Source of the DNA: Leucaena leucocephala
Taxonomy: Eukaryota; Streptophyta; Magnoliopsida; Fabales; Fabaceae
Direction: 5' to 3'
Length of the DNA stretch: 64,000 nucleotides
Assembly (NCBI GenBank): GCA_037074615.1
Contig: CM073534.1
Coordinates: 10,102,861-10,166,860 of the forward strand
Of this stretch, positions 48,246 through 61,031 are shown in pieces. Under the pieces are notes generated by a model. It ran no database searches and was not told where the DNA came from. It worked only from the letters and a program-made list of their open reading frames with translations. The stretch's first letter is position 1. The number at the start of each line of letters is the position of its first letter. The position numbers and the translations under genes are program-made.

Positions 48246-49585
48246 GATTTATGAGAATAAATCAAATATAGTCCAGTCTTATCTTTATTTTAATTAAATA
48301 AATAGGTGAATTAAATCTGTGGGACGGATTTAATACAAACATTATTTATTTAATTAGTTTCTTATCAAATTATACAATATGTGATATTGTTTTAATTTTA
48401 GAATTAATATAGATTAATTCCAAAAATCCAATTCGGTTGAGAAAAACGCAGAGTATCCTATATATCTGATTTTAAGAGCTACGTTTTTTGAACTACACAT
48501 AACACAAAAGGCCTAAGGGAATTTGTAAAAGGTTTTGCAGATAAGAAACTGCTGAAGTAGAGACGGAGATGATGAATTCTTGAGAGCGCCTTGGAGGGAC
48601 AGGAGACGCTAGCACGTCGTTCGTGGTTGGAACGCTGTTCGTGTGGATACCAGTAGAGGAAGCTGACCTGAGGCGTCGACTTCTTGCGATCAGAAAGAGA
48701 GCACAAGCCGCGGAGAGAAGCTGTGGAAGTCGCTGAGAAACACTGAGGGTAATGCTCCTTCCCACTTAACTTAAATACATACGGTAGATCCTGGCAAGCA
48801 ATAGAAAAAAATTTTAAATTAATTTTCGCTGCGTGTCTTCCAATTCCTTTCAGGACAGACATACGTGGGTGTCATACTCACAACGGATATACGTGGGTCT
48901 CATACTAACGACGGATTGTGGCCTCGAGCCACCAGATTATTACGTGAGTCTCGTACTCACGACGGCTAGTGGCCTTGAGCAGCTAAATTGGTTATTTACT
49001 CTTGTAGACTATGTGTCCACGTCTATTTTCGTTCTGTTAAAGTCCTATAGAAAGATCATGGTTTTGAAATGATTGTTTTTAAATGATTATTTCAGATTGA
49101 TTTGAAATGGTTCTTTCATATTGTTGTTTCCCCTAAAATACAAATGTTTATGGAAAGGTTTGCATCAGATTACGAAATATTATGAAATACATTTTTAACA
49201 TGATTATGTATTGTTTATTTCCACATTCTTTTAAATCATGTTTTAGGGGCGTTATTCACGAGTAGATTATTTGGCTTCATATAGTGCAGGTGACCCTAAC
49301 CTTCATACTGAGCAGTGAAGAGCCTCGTTGGTCGTTGCCAATCCGAAGCGTCGTTTTTGACAAAATTACTTTTGATATAATTATCATTAAGAAAGTACTT
49401 GTATTATTTTGAAAGAAAGGTAAATGCTCCATATAATCTTTAGAAAAGATTCTGTTAATTTATGAGATATAATTTATTATGATTTTTATTTCAAAACATT
49501 TTATTTAAAATTTTAGACTTTCTAAATGTGAAACTATTCATATTCTGTGTCAGTCACGGTCCAAATTTTAGGACGTGACATACCA

Positions 49586-50334
49586 TTCATATGAAAAATT
49601 TTATATAACAAAATTTTGACCTTAACTCTAGTTTTTAACACTTAGAGTATATTTATAATTAAAATATATTTATGATATGATTACTCATAGAAATAGGGTT
49701 TTATTAAGAAATAGTTACAAATATATAGGTTTAGAAAAGGAAAACTAACTTATAGTTATTATAAATAACTAATTTAATTAATTTTTTAATATTCATAAAT
49801 TAGTATTTAATTCTTATATTAAGTATATAAGAGAGTATAAATAGGAAATTTTCATATCAAGAAAGTTGTAGCAAATTTATTCTAAAAAACCCCCAAAAAT
49901 TAGAAAACAACAATGCAGTTTAGGGGCTAAAATGAAATTAACTTTGTGATAAAAAAGACAAAGATACCCTGCCAATGAAAGAAAAATAAAGGTTTTAATA
50001 AGAAAAATAAAAATATTAATAAAATAAATAAAAATATTAACAAGAATAATAGAAACTTTAACAAAAATAAGAAAATTATCAAGATGAATAGAGGCTTTAA
50101 TAAAATAAATAAGGATATTAATAAGAAAAATAAAAACTTCAATAAAAAAATAATAAAATAAATACAAGTATTAACAAGAAGAATATGGGCTTTAATAAGA
50201 TAAATATGAGTTTTGTTAATACTCATATTTATCTTATTAATATATCTATTTGTCTAGTCAATACCTTATCTTTTAATATTATAAAATTAATTTCAGTTCA
50301 ATCCATAAAATTTCAAAGTTTTTTAAAATGTTTT
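49586..50334. other. AT-rich sequence with tandem AATAAAATAAAT-type array and a perfect hairpin
   Basis: The part from about 49985 to 50260 is an imperfect array of short ATTAATAAGAAAAATAAA-type units. At its right edge, an 18-bp perfect stem (50193-50210 with 50222-50239) surrounds an 11-base loop. Open frames through the array encode only Ile/Phe/Leu-rich low-complexity sequence and are not genes. Confidence 0.5.
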
Positions 50335-50800
50335 AGAAATAAATTTAGTGTGGATTTATATAAGATTTTAGAAATGACCTTATGAAAAATAAAGTTTTTG
50401 GATAACTTATAGAAAAGGGTTTTTAGAGAAGAGTTTATGAAAAAAATAGTTTTGAATAAATGAGTTTTTGGATAGTTATTTTCAGAAGTACTTTTATTAT
50501 TGGTAAATTACGAAAAATGATATGAGTATTAAGTGAGAAGATATAAGATATAAAAGGAGAGAGTGTGTAAGAAAAAGTAGGGGTAATATAGTAATTGGTA
50601 AATTTATAAGCTCTTTTACTATTCTATAAGCTACTCTGACCAACTTATCTAAAATTTTAGTTTTAAACTATAGTTTAATCTAAAAGCAAGTTTAAACAAA
50701 TATGACTGTTTGTTTTAAAAAAAATTAAACCTAAATTTTATCTATAAAAAATTTAAAACCATAATTTCAAAAGAAACTAAACCGCCCCTTATTATAGTTG
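50335..50800 (+). mobile_element. MITE-like element, ~0.5-kb family, copy I
   Basis: ATGAGTTTTTGGATAGTTA, a short GA-rich block, GGTAATATAGTAATTGGTAA, GCTACTCTGACCAACTTATC and TTAAACTATAGTTTAATC follow the family order. Confidence 0.6.
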
Positions 50801-53800
50801 CCAAGTTTTTCCAAATAAATATGGGAAGTACAATTTCATTTTTCGTCCTCAATTCCAGCTTTTGGGCCCACCAAATGACCATTAAGACCGTATAAACATT
50901 TTAAAACTAATTTTCTATTAAAGACATGAACATCTATCCTCCCTATGATCACTTAATGAATATATGAGATATATAACTATTTAAAATATATTTAATTTAT
51001 GAGGAGTATTATTTTATTGTGATTCTTAAGTACTTAAATTTATATTTTAAGATAATTGATGACTCTTACTACTCAATATTTATATCCCTTAGGAGTAAAG
51101 AAGATTTCGCTCTACTATTAAATTGTAAGTGAGCCTAACACTTTTTCAAAAAATTAATTATACAAAAAAAAAGGACATGAGTAGTTGTGAATAGTTTAAC
51201 TCACCTCAAAGCATTACTCTATCCCTCTCCCTCATATCATAAATCTAAGAGATAGTTAAAATTTATTTTTTAGAAAATGGCATTTGACTCCCATTGAAGC
51301 AATTAAATGACAAATATTCTTAAAAAATGGCATAATTAATTTTAAATCCCGTGGGATCTCAGATAATTTTTTTTTCAATTGTAAAAAGACATAGCCGCCC
51401 TTGTGAAATAAAAAATAGTAAAAAGCAAATGGGACTTGGCGCTCTCTAGTGTGAAAAGAAGATGAGAAAGTGTGATAAGGAAGACAACGTACAATGGCTC
51501 GCATAGTATGTTTACAACTGGGTTTTCTTGTCATCGTAAGTGGCTAAAAAGGCTTCATACACTTCCCTTTTGGCTTTCTAGGTTTAAAAGTTTTATAGGC
51601 ATAGTAACTGATTCAGAGAGAAGAAAGAGAGAGAGATGTTAGAGGATGGAAGGCTTATAGTACTATTTATCAGCATGTGTTATGGGTTTAATCTCTATTG
51701 CCATCAATGGTGACAATGATCCAAATGATGGTTTGTATTTTTATTTGTTTTACTCGTTAGTTCGCTCTGTTCATGGGTTTCTAAGTTACTTGTGATTCGA
51801 TTTGTCATTATGATAAATTTTTTATCACTAGTGATTCTTCATCAACTCTTCCATTTACTTAATTTTCTTCTTGGTACCTCTGATAGTCCAATCATTGGAG
51901 AGGTACCTCTTGTTTGTTAAGTAGCTTGTGCTCTATATTCAAATATAAAGAAAAAAATTTACTTATTAAAAGTTATTTAAGTTGGTGCTATCAATCAAAT
52001 TCTCAGATAAAAATATCATATATAATTATTTTGGTTGTAAAATAAAATATGTCATAATTTTATTGGAGAACTTGATAGTAAACACTTGAAGCTCTACTCA
52101 AGTCTTATTCCTGTACAAAATACATGAATGATGTGTGAGAATAATTTCTTTGGCTCTATATATTCATGGAATTGGTTTGATCTTAGGGACTGAGTTCGCC
52201 AACAACAAGTCTCTCAATGACAACCTAAAAGTACAAACATTAATCTTATCATATACTTTCCAGATAATCATGTTATCAGTAGTAACAACCTATACCAGAC
52301 ATAAATTATTAACAATTCAACCACTCATATTAACAATTATGGCATAATATAAAGACAACTCAACCACTCATACTAACTCCTTATTTGAATTTGCCTGCAA
52401 AACTCAGCATTTTCAGAAAATAGAAGTAAGGAAGTAATATAGTTGTAACATGATCATACTATAATCTAGTGTAGAATATATCAGGGTAAAAATATTTTTT
52501 TGGATATGCAATGAATATAATATATAATATTCAACTAGTAAATGTTTTTTTTCTATATAATTATTTATGATTTTACAGTACCTTCTTCTCAAAAACTAAT
52601 TTCTTTTACTAAACTTTCTTAAGCTCAGTTGAAAGGGAATCTTACACATTTTCAACTGCAATTATGGCTTCATTTTCTTTCCTATGACATTCAATTGCTT
52701 CCTGATTATTAAACAAAGAGATTATTAGGAAACACTAAATTTAAAAGATCATTCAATCATAGTGCTAAATGGCTAGTAATGTTACCTTCTTACATGACTT
52801 TTCTCTTATAATTTTCTCTTCTAAAGAAGAAAATATTTTTTCTCAAGTCTGATCTCCCCTCGAATAAGGAAGTCATATTTAGCAAAAATAGTAGCTACAG
52901 AGGTAGATTCACCTAGAGAGAACGAATTCAAACTGACGAGAACAAATGACACTATTAGATGGATGATAGTGACAATCGAATACGACAAAGCAAGTAGTAG
53001 CGGCTGGAGGGTCAAGTGGTAGCGACGATGACTGGAGGAGGAAAGGCGACCAAGTAGAGACGAAAGAGCAAAGTGCAAGCAACGATGAAGGAGTAAACTG
53101 TGATCTTGAAAGGGAGCTACGCCTGTGATTTCACGCTTTATCCTCTTTTTTTCACAATAGAGTGCCAATTTCCTTATGATATTTACTGTCTTTTTTAATT
53201 CACAATGATAGTTATGTCTTTTTACAATCGGAAAAAATTCATTTGAGATCATATGAGACTTGACATTAATTATGTAATTTTTTTTTAAAAAAAAAATTGT
53301 ATTTGATTCCTTCTACAGGATCTAGAAGTTATTTTCCCTTTATTTTTTCCCTAACATCCACTCTAATTATTTTCAATATCAATCACACAAATAAAATTCA
53401 TATCAAGCATTCTTATTTGTAAGAAGTATTCAAATCACCAGTATATGACTAAATATCCATGCGATGCTATAAAATTTATATAAGGATGTCATTGCATTTA
53501 TAATTCATATCTAACTGTGGAAAACATATAATCCACATCCCACACAATTTATTACTACCTTATGAAAATAGCATGGTTAAACCAACATAAAATTAGTTTA
53601 GTAAAATAAAATTCTATTAAATCTTTTTAAATTTAGAATTATAGTTCTATAGGATCTCAAAATTAGATTAGTCATTTGTTTAAATATTTGATAATTGGAT
53701 TAAAAAAGTGTGTGATACCTTTTGTTGATAGTATAAAAAAATAATTCCTATAATTTTATCTATTGCAACAGTGGAATTGATTGAGGGTGTTAAATTTTGA

Positions 53801-54129
53801 AGAACAAGTGAATACCAAATATGAATTTTCTTTTTAATGTCCCCCCCCCCCCCCCAAAAAAAAATATTTCACTTTTTAATCTAAAAGATGATGTGATCAA
53901 AGAAGGGGAAATAGATGATCATTTATGGAGCACAAGTGGGTCCATGTTAGCAGCTGTGAATCACCATTGATCAATTTGATGTGGGACCTCCTGGATTAGG
54001 TAGTTAGGCTGAGACTTCATGATTTGATGAGTTTTAAACTTTACTCAATACAATAATCGCCAAAATTACCATGTTCATCCTCTTCGCTTTGGGTCAATCA
54101 CAACTTCATTCTATGTAAATCTTATCATA
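50801..54129. other. Intergenic sequence
   Basis: No gene is recognised. A minus-strand frame at 52821-53252 (143 codons) lies in a purine-skewed block resembling the extra interior of MITE copies C and G, and is probably repeat-derived. Fifteen C followed by nine A occur at 53841-53864. Confidence 0.35.
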
Positions 54130-54412
54130 TATACTCCTTCTGATCTTATTATATGACAAATCCTACTACTTCACTAAATTTTAAAAAAGATTATTAAGTT
54201 ATTAATTTTATCTAAAAATTGAATAATTTTTTTATTTTACCTATATTTAAATGACAAAATTTTATATTTGTATTATATTCTTTCTCACACAGTTATAACT
54301 TTAAATAAGTATGATATTGTAAAAATTTAATTAATACTCTATATAAAATGATTTATAATAAAGATTATTATTATTTTCTAAACGGTAACTTATAATAGGG
54401 AAATGAGGAAGT
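54130..54412. mobile_element. Stowaway-like MITE
   Basis: TACTCCTTCTGATCTTATTA at the left is mirrored by TTATAATAGGGAAATGAGGA at the right, with TA at each edge (the usual Tc1/mariner target). The AT-rich core of about 280 bp is noncoding. Confidence 0.55.
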
Positions 54413-56029
54413 ATCTTTATAATTTTTAAAAAAATATTTTTTGAAGCTAAGTTGGTTATAATTTGTTCTTTTTTACTGTTAACACCTTCAAATTTTAAAT
54501 TATGCATAGAAAACTTTTTAAAATTTTTAAGATCGTGTTAGTATCACTATTCATTAATATTAATGAATAATAGAATGTGTATTAAAAAATGAATAATAGA
54601 ATATTCTACCTGCACATACCCATAAAAATATTGAAATTTCATTACTTATATATTTTGCTTGTGTATCCGATATCCTGACCAACCCTTCAGAAAAATATAA
54701 ATTAGATTAATCTAAATCGAGCAATAATAAAATCTATTTAGACAGTTGCCTTCCCCACTATGCTACTGCATTCTCAAAGGTCAAACATATAATTCATTGG
54801 TTAAGTTAGAATAATTTTTATCAATTAATCTAAATGTATATTTTGTACCAATGCAACTTTAGGTAGTAGTAAGTAGTAACCTAATATAAAACGACACATT
54901 CACATAGGTAAATGGAAAATACAGAATAAATAGTCAAATAATAATAAATGATTTTATTGATTTTGATATGTGTGTGAAGTGGGGTAAAAGTAAAACTCAA
55001 CTTAGAATACAGTGAAATAATCATTGCCAAAAAAAGAGTAAAACTTTATACAAACCTTTCTTAATATCATGATTTTATTGACCGTTGTTAAAATAAGTTT
55101 TAACAAGAATCAACTATAAAAAAGGTAGTTAATTTGATTCAATCAAGCATCATGTTGCTCTCATTCATCAATTAATGTCAATAATAATAATAGTGAGTCA
55201 GAAAAAGACATGAAGTTGGCCTTGCCTTTGTCATGCCCATGTCTCTTCCTCCTCTTTTCCATGAATGAAAACACCAAAAACAATAAAAAAGGGGAAAATG
55301 TCTTAATAGTGATGCCAAAACAAAAGCCCATCATCAAGGAACACAAAAGTTGAAACAACATCAGTACATATTTTATCATTACCAGATAAGTATTTAAATT
55401 TATATATGATAATAATTGATATCATCACATATTTTATCATTAACATTACTATATCATAGTTTTTATGTATCTAAATTTATAAGTAAGAGTAATTAAAGAC
55501 TCGTCTTACATAATATTAATACTGTTTAAAAAGAAAAAAAATTATTATATTCTTAAATTTTGAGTAAATTCAATTTCTTTTAAAAAAATATTGTCGCAAA
55601 AACAAAATATCATTACATATTTCATCATTACCATGTGGGTGTCGTAGGGGCCAACTGTTGCTTTTAGTAATTCTTTGCATGTATGGGGTGATTGGTGTTT
55701 TGGATTTTTTTTTTAATTTAATTTGTTTTTTAGATTTGTACAAAGAGATTTAAGATTTGTTTGTGTTAACGTTTATAAAAATAGTAACTTTTATTTTAAC
55801 TAATTTATATAAACTAAAATAGGAATAAAAAAATTAATTAGTATAATATAATTTATGTTTAGATAAATTTTTATAGAAAAATTAATTTAAAAAAAATTAT
55901 TTAGACGATATATTAAAAAATCAATTTAAAAAATTATAAAGATGAAAAAAGCAAGGGTAAGAAAAAGTTCCTTAAACTTAGACTTTTGAGCAAAAAATGT
56001 AGTTGTTCTCCAATGTGATGCCAAACATA
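54413..56029. other. AT-rich intergenic sequence
   Basis: A minus-strand 72-codon frame at 55161-55379 has a hydrophobic start and a basic stretch (MEKRRKRHGHDKGK) but no family I recognise. Nothing else stands out. Confidence 0.3.
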
Positions 56030-56530
56030 ATGTGTGTGTTTGGATAGGATTTTGAAATCGAGCTTATGAAAAAAAGGGTTTATGGGCAGCTTATAGAAAA
56101 TGGCTTTTGAAAAAGAGCTTATGAAAAAAAAAATTTAAATAAATGAGTGTTTGGATAGTTATTTTCAAAAGTACTTTTGTTATTGGTAAATTACGAAAAA
56201 GGGTATGAGTATTAAATGAGGAGAGATAAGATATTAGAGGAGAGAGGAGAGAGAGTGTAAGAAAAAAAATAGAGAAAAAGTGGGAGACAGGAGAGAGGGT
56301 GTAAGAAAAAGTATGAGAGAAGATGTAAAAAAAATATGGGTAATATAGTAATTAGTTAGTTTATAAGCTCTTTTACTGTTCCATAAGCTGCTCTGACCAG
56401 CTTATCTGAAACCTTAGTTTTAAATCCCGTTTGAATAAATATGACTGTTTATTTTAAAATTTTCCTAAACCGAGGTTTGGACCCAAAAACTCTTGGAAAT
56501 CACGTTTGGAGTGGTTTTCAAACAAGCCCA
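56030..56530 (+). mobile_element. MITE-like element, ~0.5-kb family, copy J (best preserved)
   Basis: GTGTTTGGATAGGATTTTGA start, ATGAGTGTTTGGATAGTTA, GAGGAGAGATAAGATATTAG, GGTAATATAGTAATTAGTTA, GCTGCTCTGACCAGCTTATC, and a right end with CACGTTTGGAGTGG. It has fewer AT-type decay changes than the other copies, so it may be among the youngest. Confidence 0.65.
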
Positions 56531-58854
56531 ATATTTGATTCTCAACTTGCTTTTAAGGTTCTAACTTCAGTTTTGGCCCTCCAAACATGATGCCAAACAG
56601 GTACTTAAAGAGTATAAGCTAAGTATATGGGAAGAGTTTTGTCTAACATAAGCTAAGTGATGCCAAATAAAAACTTAGCTTTAAATTTGACCGTTAAGTA
56701 TTTTGTTTGACATGAGATATATTATATGTATGGCAGTTGATCATAGGCTAAGAATCTCAAACTGAATAATTCTTTTATATACTAAGGTGATAATATGGAT
56801 CAATCCATTTAACTTGTGAATTATTTCGTTTAATCTGAGTGCAATGAGTAAGGCTAGTTTACCTGTATTCATAAAACTTTGTGAGTCAAGTCTTAATGGA
56901 CCCAATCAAATGGTTGGGTTAATTAATTGTGTCATCCCCCATATTTAATTAGTTTTGAAATTTCTAAAGTTTTTTTCCCCATCAATCTATTATCCCATTC
57001 TCTTTCTAATCTCCACTTGAGCTTTTCACTCATAATCTCTCTTGGCTAAAAAAAAGGGGGGAAATTTAATTATATAAAAATCCTCTTAACTGTGAATGAT
57101 ATAGAATTAATATTTTTAATCTTAAAAATTTAATAATATATTTCCATTAATTTTAAGATATATACGAATAACTATGACTATCAATTATATACTTCATTAA
57201 ATTTTTTATTAACATGCAGTTAATCCCATAAATCTTAAACTTTATATGGATAAGTAATATATATTAAATTAATATAATGGGAGTTATATGCATAAACATA
57301 AAAATTTAAGGGGTTAATTATAAAATTGTAAAAGTTATAAATGTTATATTTATATACTTTAAAGTTTAGGGAGAAATGTATAAATTTTTTTTTGGGGGGG
57401 GGAAGGCCCCACCCATATACTTGCTTTAATTGACTGCATTTGCATGGTGATCAGCTTTTTGACCCCTAGTTATTATTTATCATCCAAAATTAGGGCATGG
57501 TCTAATTTAATTAAAAACAAATATCTCACATGCAACTATCAATGGCATCACGGCACACTTCCCAACAATATTGTACATTTTCTGGGCATCTAGTTGATTT
57601 TTTTTTTTTTTTGCTTTTCTTTTTTCCCCCCTTTATGGGCACTACAATCACGCTGGATCATATACATGATGGTTCATCCATCTTTAATTTGATTAAAAAA
57701 ATAAGTCATGTGCTTGTTTAAAAACTTAGGAGGAAATTACATAAAAGTCCTCTCATTTTTTGAATAATATACAAATGATCTACTTAACAGTTAAAACTTG
57801 AATAATAAACCTTTCTCAGTTTTGAAGTTTATATGAATAACCCTCGACTTTCAAATATATACCCTCTTAAATTTTATTTATGTACTTATATTAAATTAAT
57901 TTTTTGTATAACTTTTTCTTTAAAATATTTTCTTAATAACACTCATACAATTACAATTACCCTTTTGTGTGTGTGTGTGGGGGGGGGGGGTTTCAATCAA
58001 TGTTAAAGAGATGATAATGAAATGAAAATGAATATAGAAAACAAGATTTGAAAGGTGAAGGTCCCCGCCTGAGTTGGCAATATGATTAAATGTCTCATGT
58101 CCTCACACCTTCATGTTTCACTAGTCTTGGTGGTTCGTTGGTTCGTTGGTGGGGCGTACGACGACATTGATTCTCTTTTGTTCTCTCTTCCCTCACATAT
58201 CTTCTTTTCTCTTCATATGTATATATATATATATATAACAACAACAACAACCACAAAAAAGAGAAGCAAATATCATATCTAAGGATTCACCTACACCGAT
58301 CTACACAACTTTGCATCTATTTATGTCCCTTCTAATTAATTTCGATAATGAAATAGGGTTATTTTGGTTATTTAAGTTGGGATCAGGAAAAAAAAATAAT
58401 ATCATGCATTATTGGGGAGCACCATATAAAAGAAGGCTGAATCCAATTTGGTGGCCTTATTAAATAGGGATAGTCTAAATTATGAGTGAAAATAAGTCAT
58501 TAGTAAGTAAATTCAAGCCTCAAATAGTGAACAAATTCTCATATGCCCTAGAAGATAGATTATTTCAAGCTATATTTGGCATCTAGGTAACAACATCAAA
58601 AGAAACTTATCTAAAACTACATATAGGTGATAGGGGTCCAGTTATTGATGTGGGATGGATTAATTTAGGAATTATTGAGAAATCGATATTTTATTTTTTA
58701 AAGAATCTTAGAAAAGATATCACAAATGAATTTGAAGAAATTTGCTTCCAATAAGAGTTTCTCTAGTTCTAGTTCTGGAGAAATGATTGGATTAGTTAAA
58801 AAACTCGTTAGAACTTGAGACCCCAACTTGAATTCTCTTATGGCAAATTAGGTG
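56531..58854. other. Intergenic sequence
   Basis: No gene is recognised. A GTGTGT/G-run lies at about 57964-57990. A mixed-composition block at 58080-58330 with a CT-rich tract and a TA microsatellite (58217-58239) looks leader-like, but no supported coding region follows. Confidence 0.3.
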
Positions 58855-59350
58855 CATATTTAGCAACTCTTAAGACTACAGTGTTAAAAGGGTTTTTTTA
58901 CCTAAATTATAATTTTTTAGAAAAATAAATAATTATATTTATTTAAAAGAGCTTTTAGACTAAATCATAGTTTAAAATTAAAATTTTAGATAAGTTACTT
59001 AAATTAGTTTTTATAACAGTAAAAGAGTTTATAGATTACTCAATTACTATTTTATCTTTATTTTTATTATATTCTATCTCCTCTCTCTTTTCTACCATCT
59101 TCCCTCTCTCTTTTCTACCATCTCTCCTTTTTTATTTTTTTTCTCTTTTCTATTATATTTTTAATAAAATTATACTTTTCTGATAATTTTCTAATTACAA
59201 AAATATTTTTAATAATAATTATCCAAACACTCATTTATTCATAATCACTTTTTTTCTATAAGTTATTCTTTAAAAGTCATTTTTTAAAAGCTATCCAAAG
59301 ACTCTTTTTTTATAAGTTATTTTTAAACTCTTATCTAAATATATCCTAAA
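58855..59350 (-). mobile_element. MITE-like element, ~0.5-kb family, copy K
   Basis: Reverse orientation: TTTAGACTAAATCATAGTTT, GATTACTCAATTACTATTTT, CT-rich sequence (TCCTCTCTCTTTTCTACC), ATCCAAACACTCATTTATTC and CTTATCTAAATATATCC at the end. Confidence 0.55.
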
Positions 59351-61031
59351 AAAAGATTTCCTAATTTTAAGGATGGTTGAACCAATCATTCAATAGGATT
59401 CAGGACTTTCATAATGTCAAAGATTTATGACTTAAAAAAATTAATTTAAGGCCAATATATTTTAAAATCTTGGAATGTGAGTGACATTTTCATATATTCA
59501 ACAAGCACGTGAGCTGTTTTGAAAAAGGGAAATTGTGAATCATATTCATATGTTCAAATTCAATGCCTACCAATGGAAAGAAGTCAACTTGTGTTACTTA
59601 TTTTGAAACAAGAAAGGAGAAAAAAAAAGTTATGTTTGATATGTTCAAAAAAAAAATCTTCAATATCAATATAAACGTGGCTCCCTTACACGGCCCCCAC
59701 ATCAACTAATTTTAAGAATACAAAGTGAAATACTATGTAGGATGAAAATTAAAACTAAAATAAGGAACAGGAAAAAATGTTTCATAGGAACACGGAAATA
59801 AATACCAAACTACCGTGTTTTATGCGTGGAAAAATTCCTCTACAAAATACTATGAATCTGATTTTATTAAAAAAAATTAAAAAATTTGGTCACAAACCCT
59901 TAATTTAGATTAATCAATTATTCATATATTTGATAATAAAATTTAGAAAATGCTTAGGACATCAAGTAGCTCAAAAGTTTAAAAAAATGTAAAATACTTC
60001 TTGTTTTTTTAGTAGCAAAGATAGGAAGAATTGGTAAAAAAATATGTCATTATAAAATTTATTATTTAAAAATATTAAAAATTTATGTAAAATCTATATT
60101 TAGTTACATATAATAAAAAATAAATTGTATATATTTAAAAAAGAGTTATACTCGCTTAAATAACGCTTCAATTTTCATGAAGGCTTGACTTGAAGAAATT
60201 ATTAAAGGAAGTTGCTCTTGGATGCCAAACAAGCTTATTCAAAAAGTTGGAGGTTAATACAATATTTAATAGTTATAATTTATTTTTATCTTAATTTTAA
60301 TCACTATATTGAGCTATAATTTTTTTTCTAATTTTTTGTTTAAACTATTTAATTAACTATTTAATAAAAATTTAAACTATTTAATTAACTAAATTTTATA
60401 ATTTAAAATTATAAAAACTAAAACTATAATAAAAATGAATTATAAGAACTCAACAATCAACATTATTTTAACCTAAATTTCAATAACCAATTTTTTTTTA
60501 AAAAAATTATCCTAACATTTTAATGTTGGGGTGATAAAAAATAAATAATGTGACAACACATCAAAGATTTTATATAATAAATTATAAAAATAAGTATGTA
60601 ATTTGTTACTCATCAAAGATTCTAAACATTTATTTTCAAACAATAAAAATCCCAACTCCACTATTACTTTTCATGTTAGTTATATTTAATAAAAGTTAAT
60701 GAATATTGATGAATTAGCTCCATTAACAAAAAAAAAAAAACAAATGGTTCTCAATTTAAAAAAACAATCATTACATGATATTAATATTATATTATACAAC
60801 TGCACCAGTGAAAAAAAAAATATCTATCATCAATTACTCCTCCTCCTTTCTCTCCCCGTAAAAATATCTTTCACCCATCCCCATTCCACCGCCACAACCG
60901 CCGTCTCTGTTACATCATCCTCCTCCGTCGTGCCGCCGATACATCTCACGAGAACTGAGACTTGACAAATCAATACCATGAAAATCTTAAAAAAAAAAAA
61001 AATACAAAGCCAACCAGATTTTTTTGAAAAT
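59351..61031. other. 3' flank of the EXORDIUM-like gene and intergenic sequence
   Basis: AT-rich; no gene is recognised. The part next to 61031 should include the 3'UTR of the minus-strand gene. The frames at 60699-61057 are not supported as genes. Confidence 0.35.

Larger units (their letters stand above)
47115..48852 (+). mobile_element. Nested solo LTR, second copy of the 1.75-kb family
   Basis: It starts TGTTAGAAATTGTGCCC and ends CCTTTCA. It aligns along its whole length with 18282-20041, including the TATA box and the palindromic 90-bp repeats. It lacks about 22 bp near 48720 (the other copy has TTGTGAACGTCGTGACC there). Flanks are CGACG and GGACA, so no perfect target duplication remains. 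It is inserted in the large LTR and is therefore younger than that insertion. Confidence 0.85.
47078..48970 (+). repeat. ~30-bp minisatellite of the large LTR, split by the nested LTR
   Basis: Units of the form GGATATACGTGGGTYTCATA followed by CTCRCGACG occur once before the nested LTR (47083-47114) and about three times after it (48853-48965), becoming more diverged (TTACGTGAGTCTCGTACTCA) at the far end. The nested LTR landed within this array. Confidence 0.65.
44406..49580 (+). mobile_element. Large solo LTR (Gypsy Tekay/Del-like), interrupted by a nested LTR
   Basis: It begins TGTTATAGCCCAAGAAT and ends CCAAATTTTAGGACGTGACA, the end style of plant Tekay/Del Gypsy LTRs. A perfect 5-bp target duplication, TACCA, flanks it at 44401-44405 and 49581-49585. 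After subtracting the nested element (47115-48852), about 3.4 kb of LTR remains. No gag-pol, primer-binding site or polypurine tract was seen, so it is a solo LTR. Several AT and GT microsatellites lie inside. Open frames on either strand (for example 44811-45239) have no known domain. Confidence 0.85.

Noticed and set aside
18282..48852. The two 1.75-kb LTR copies as the two ends of one 30-kb retrotransposon
   Set aside because: The first copy has its own perfect TTATA duplication, the second lies inside another LTR, and the DNA between them contains two unrelated genes (KCS and LFR) and no gag-pol.
52821..53252. 143-codon minus-strand frame
   Set aside because: No family resemblance; the block resembles repeat interiors elsewhere in the window.
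55161..55379. 72-codon minus-strand frame with hydrophobic start and basic stretch, possible signalling peptide
   Set aside because: No known peptide-family motif, no promoter or splice context; insufficient evidence.
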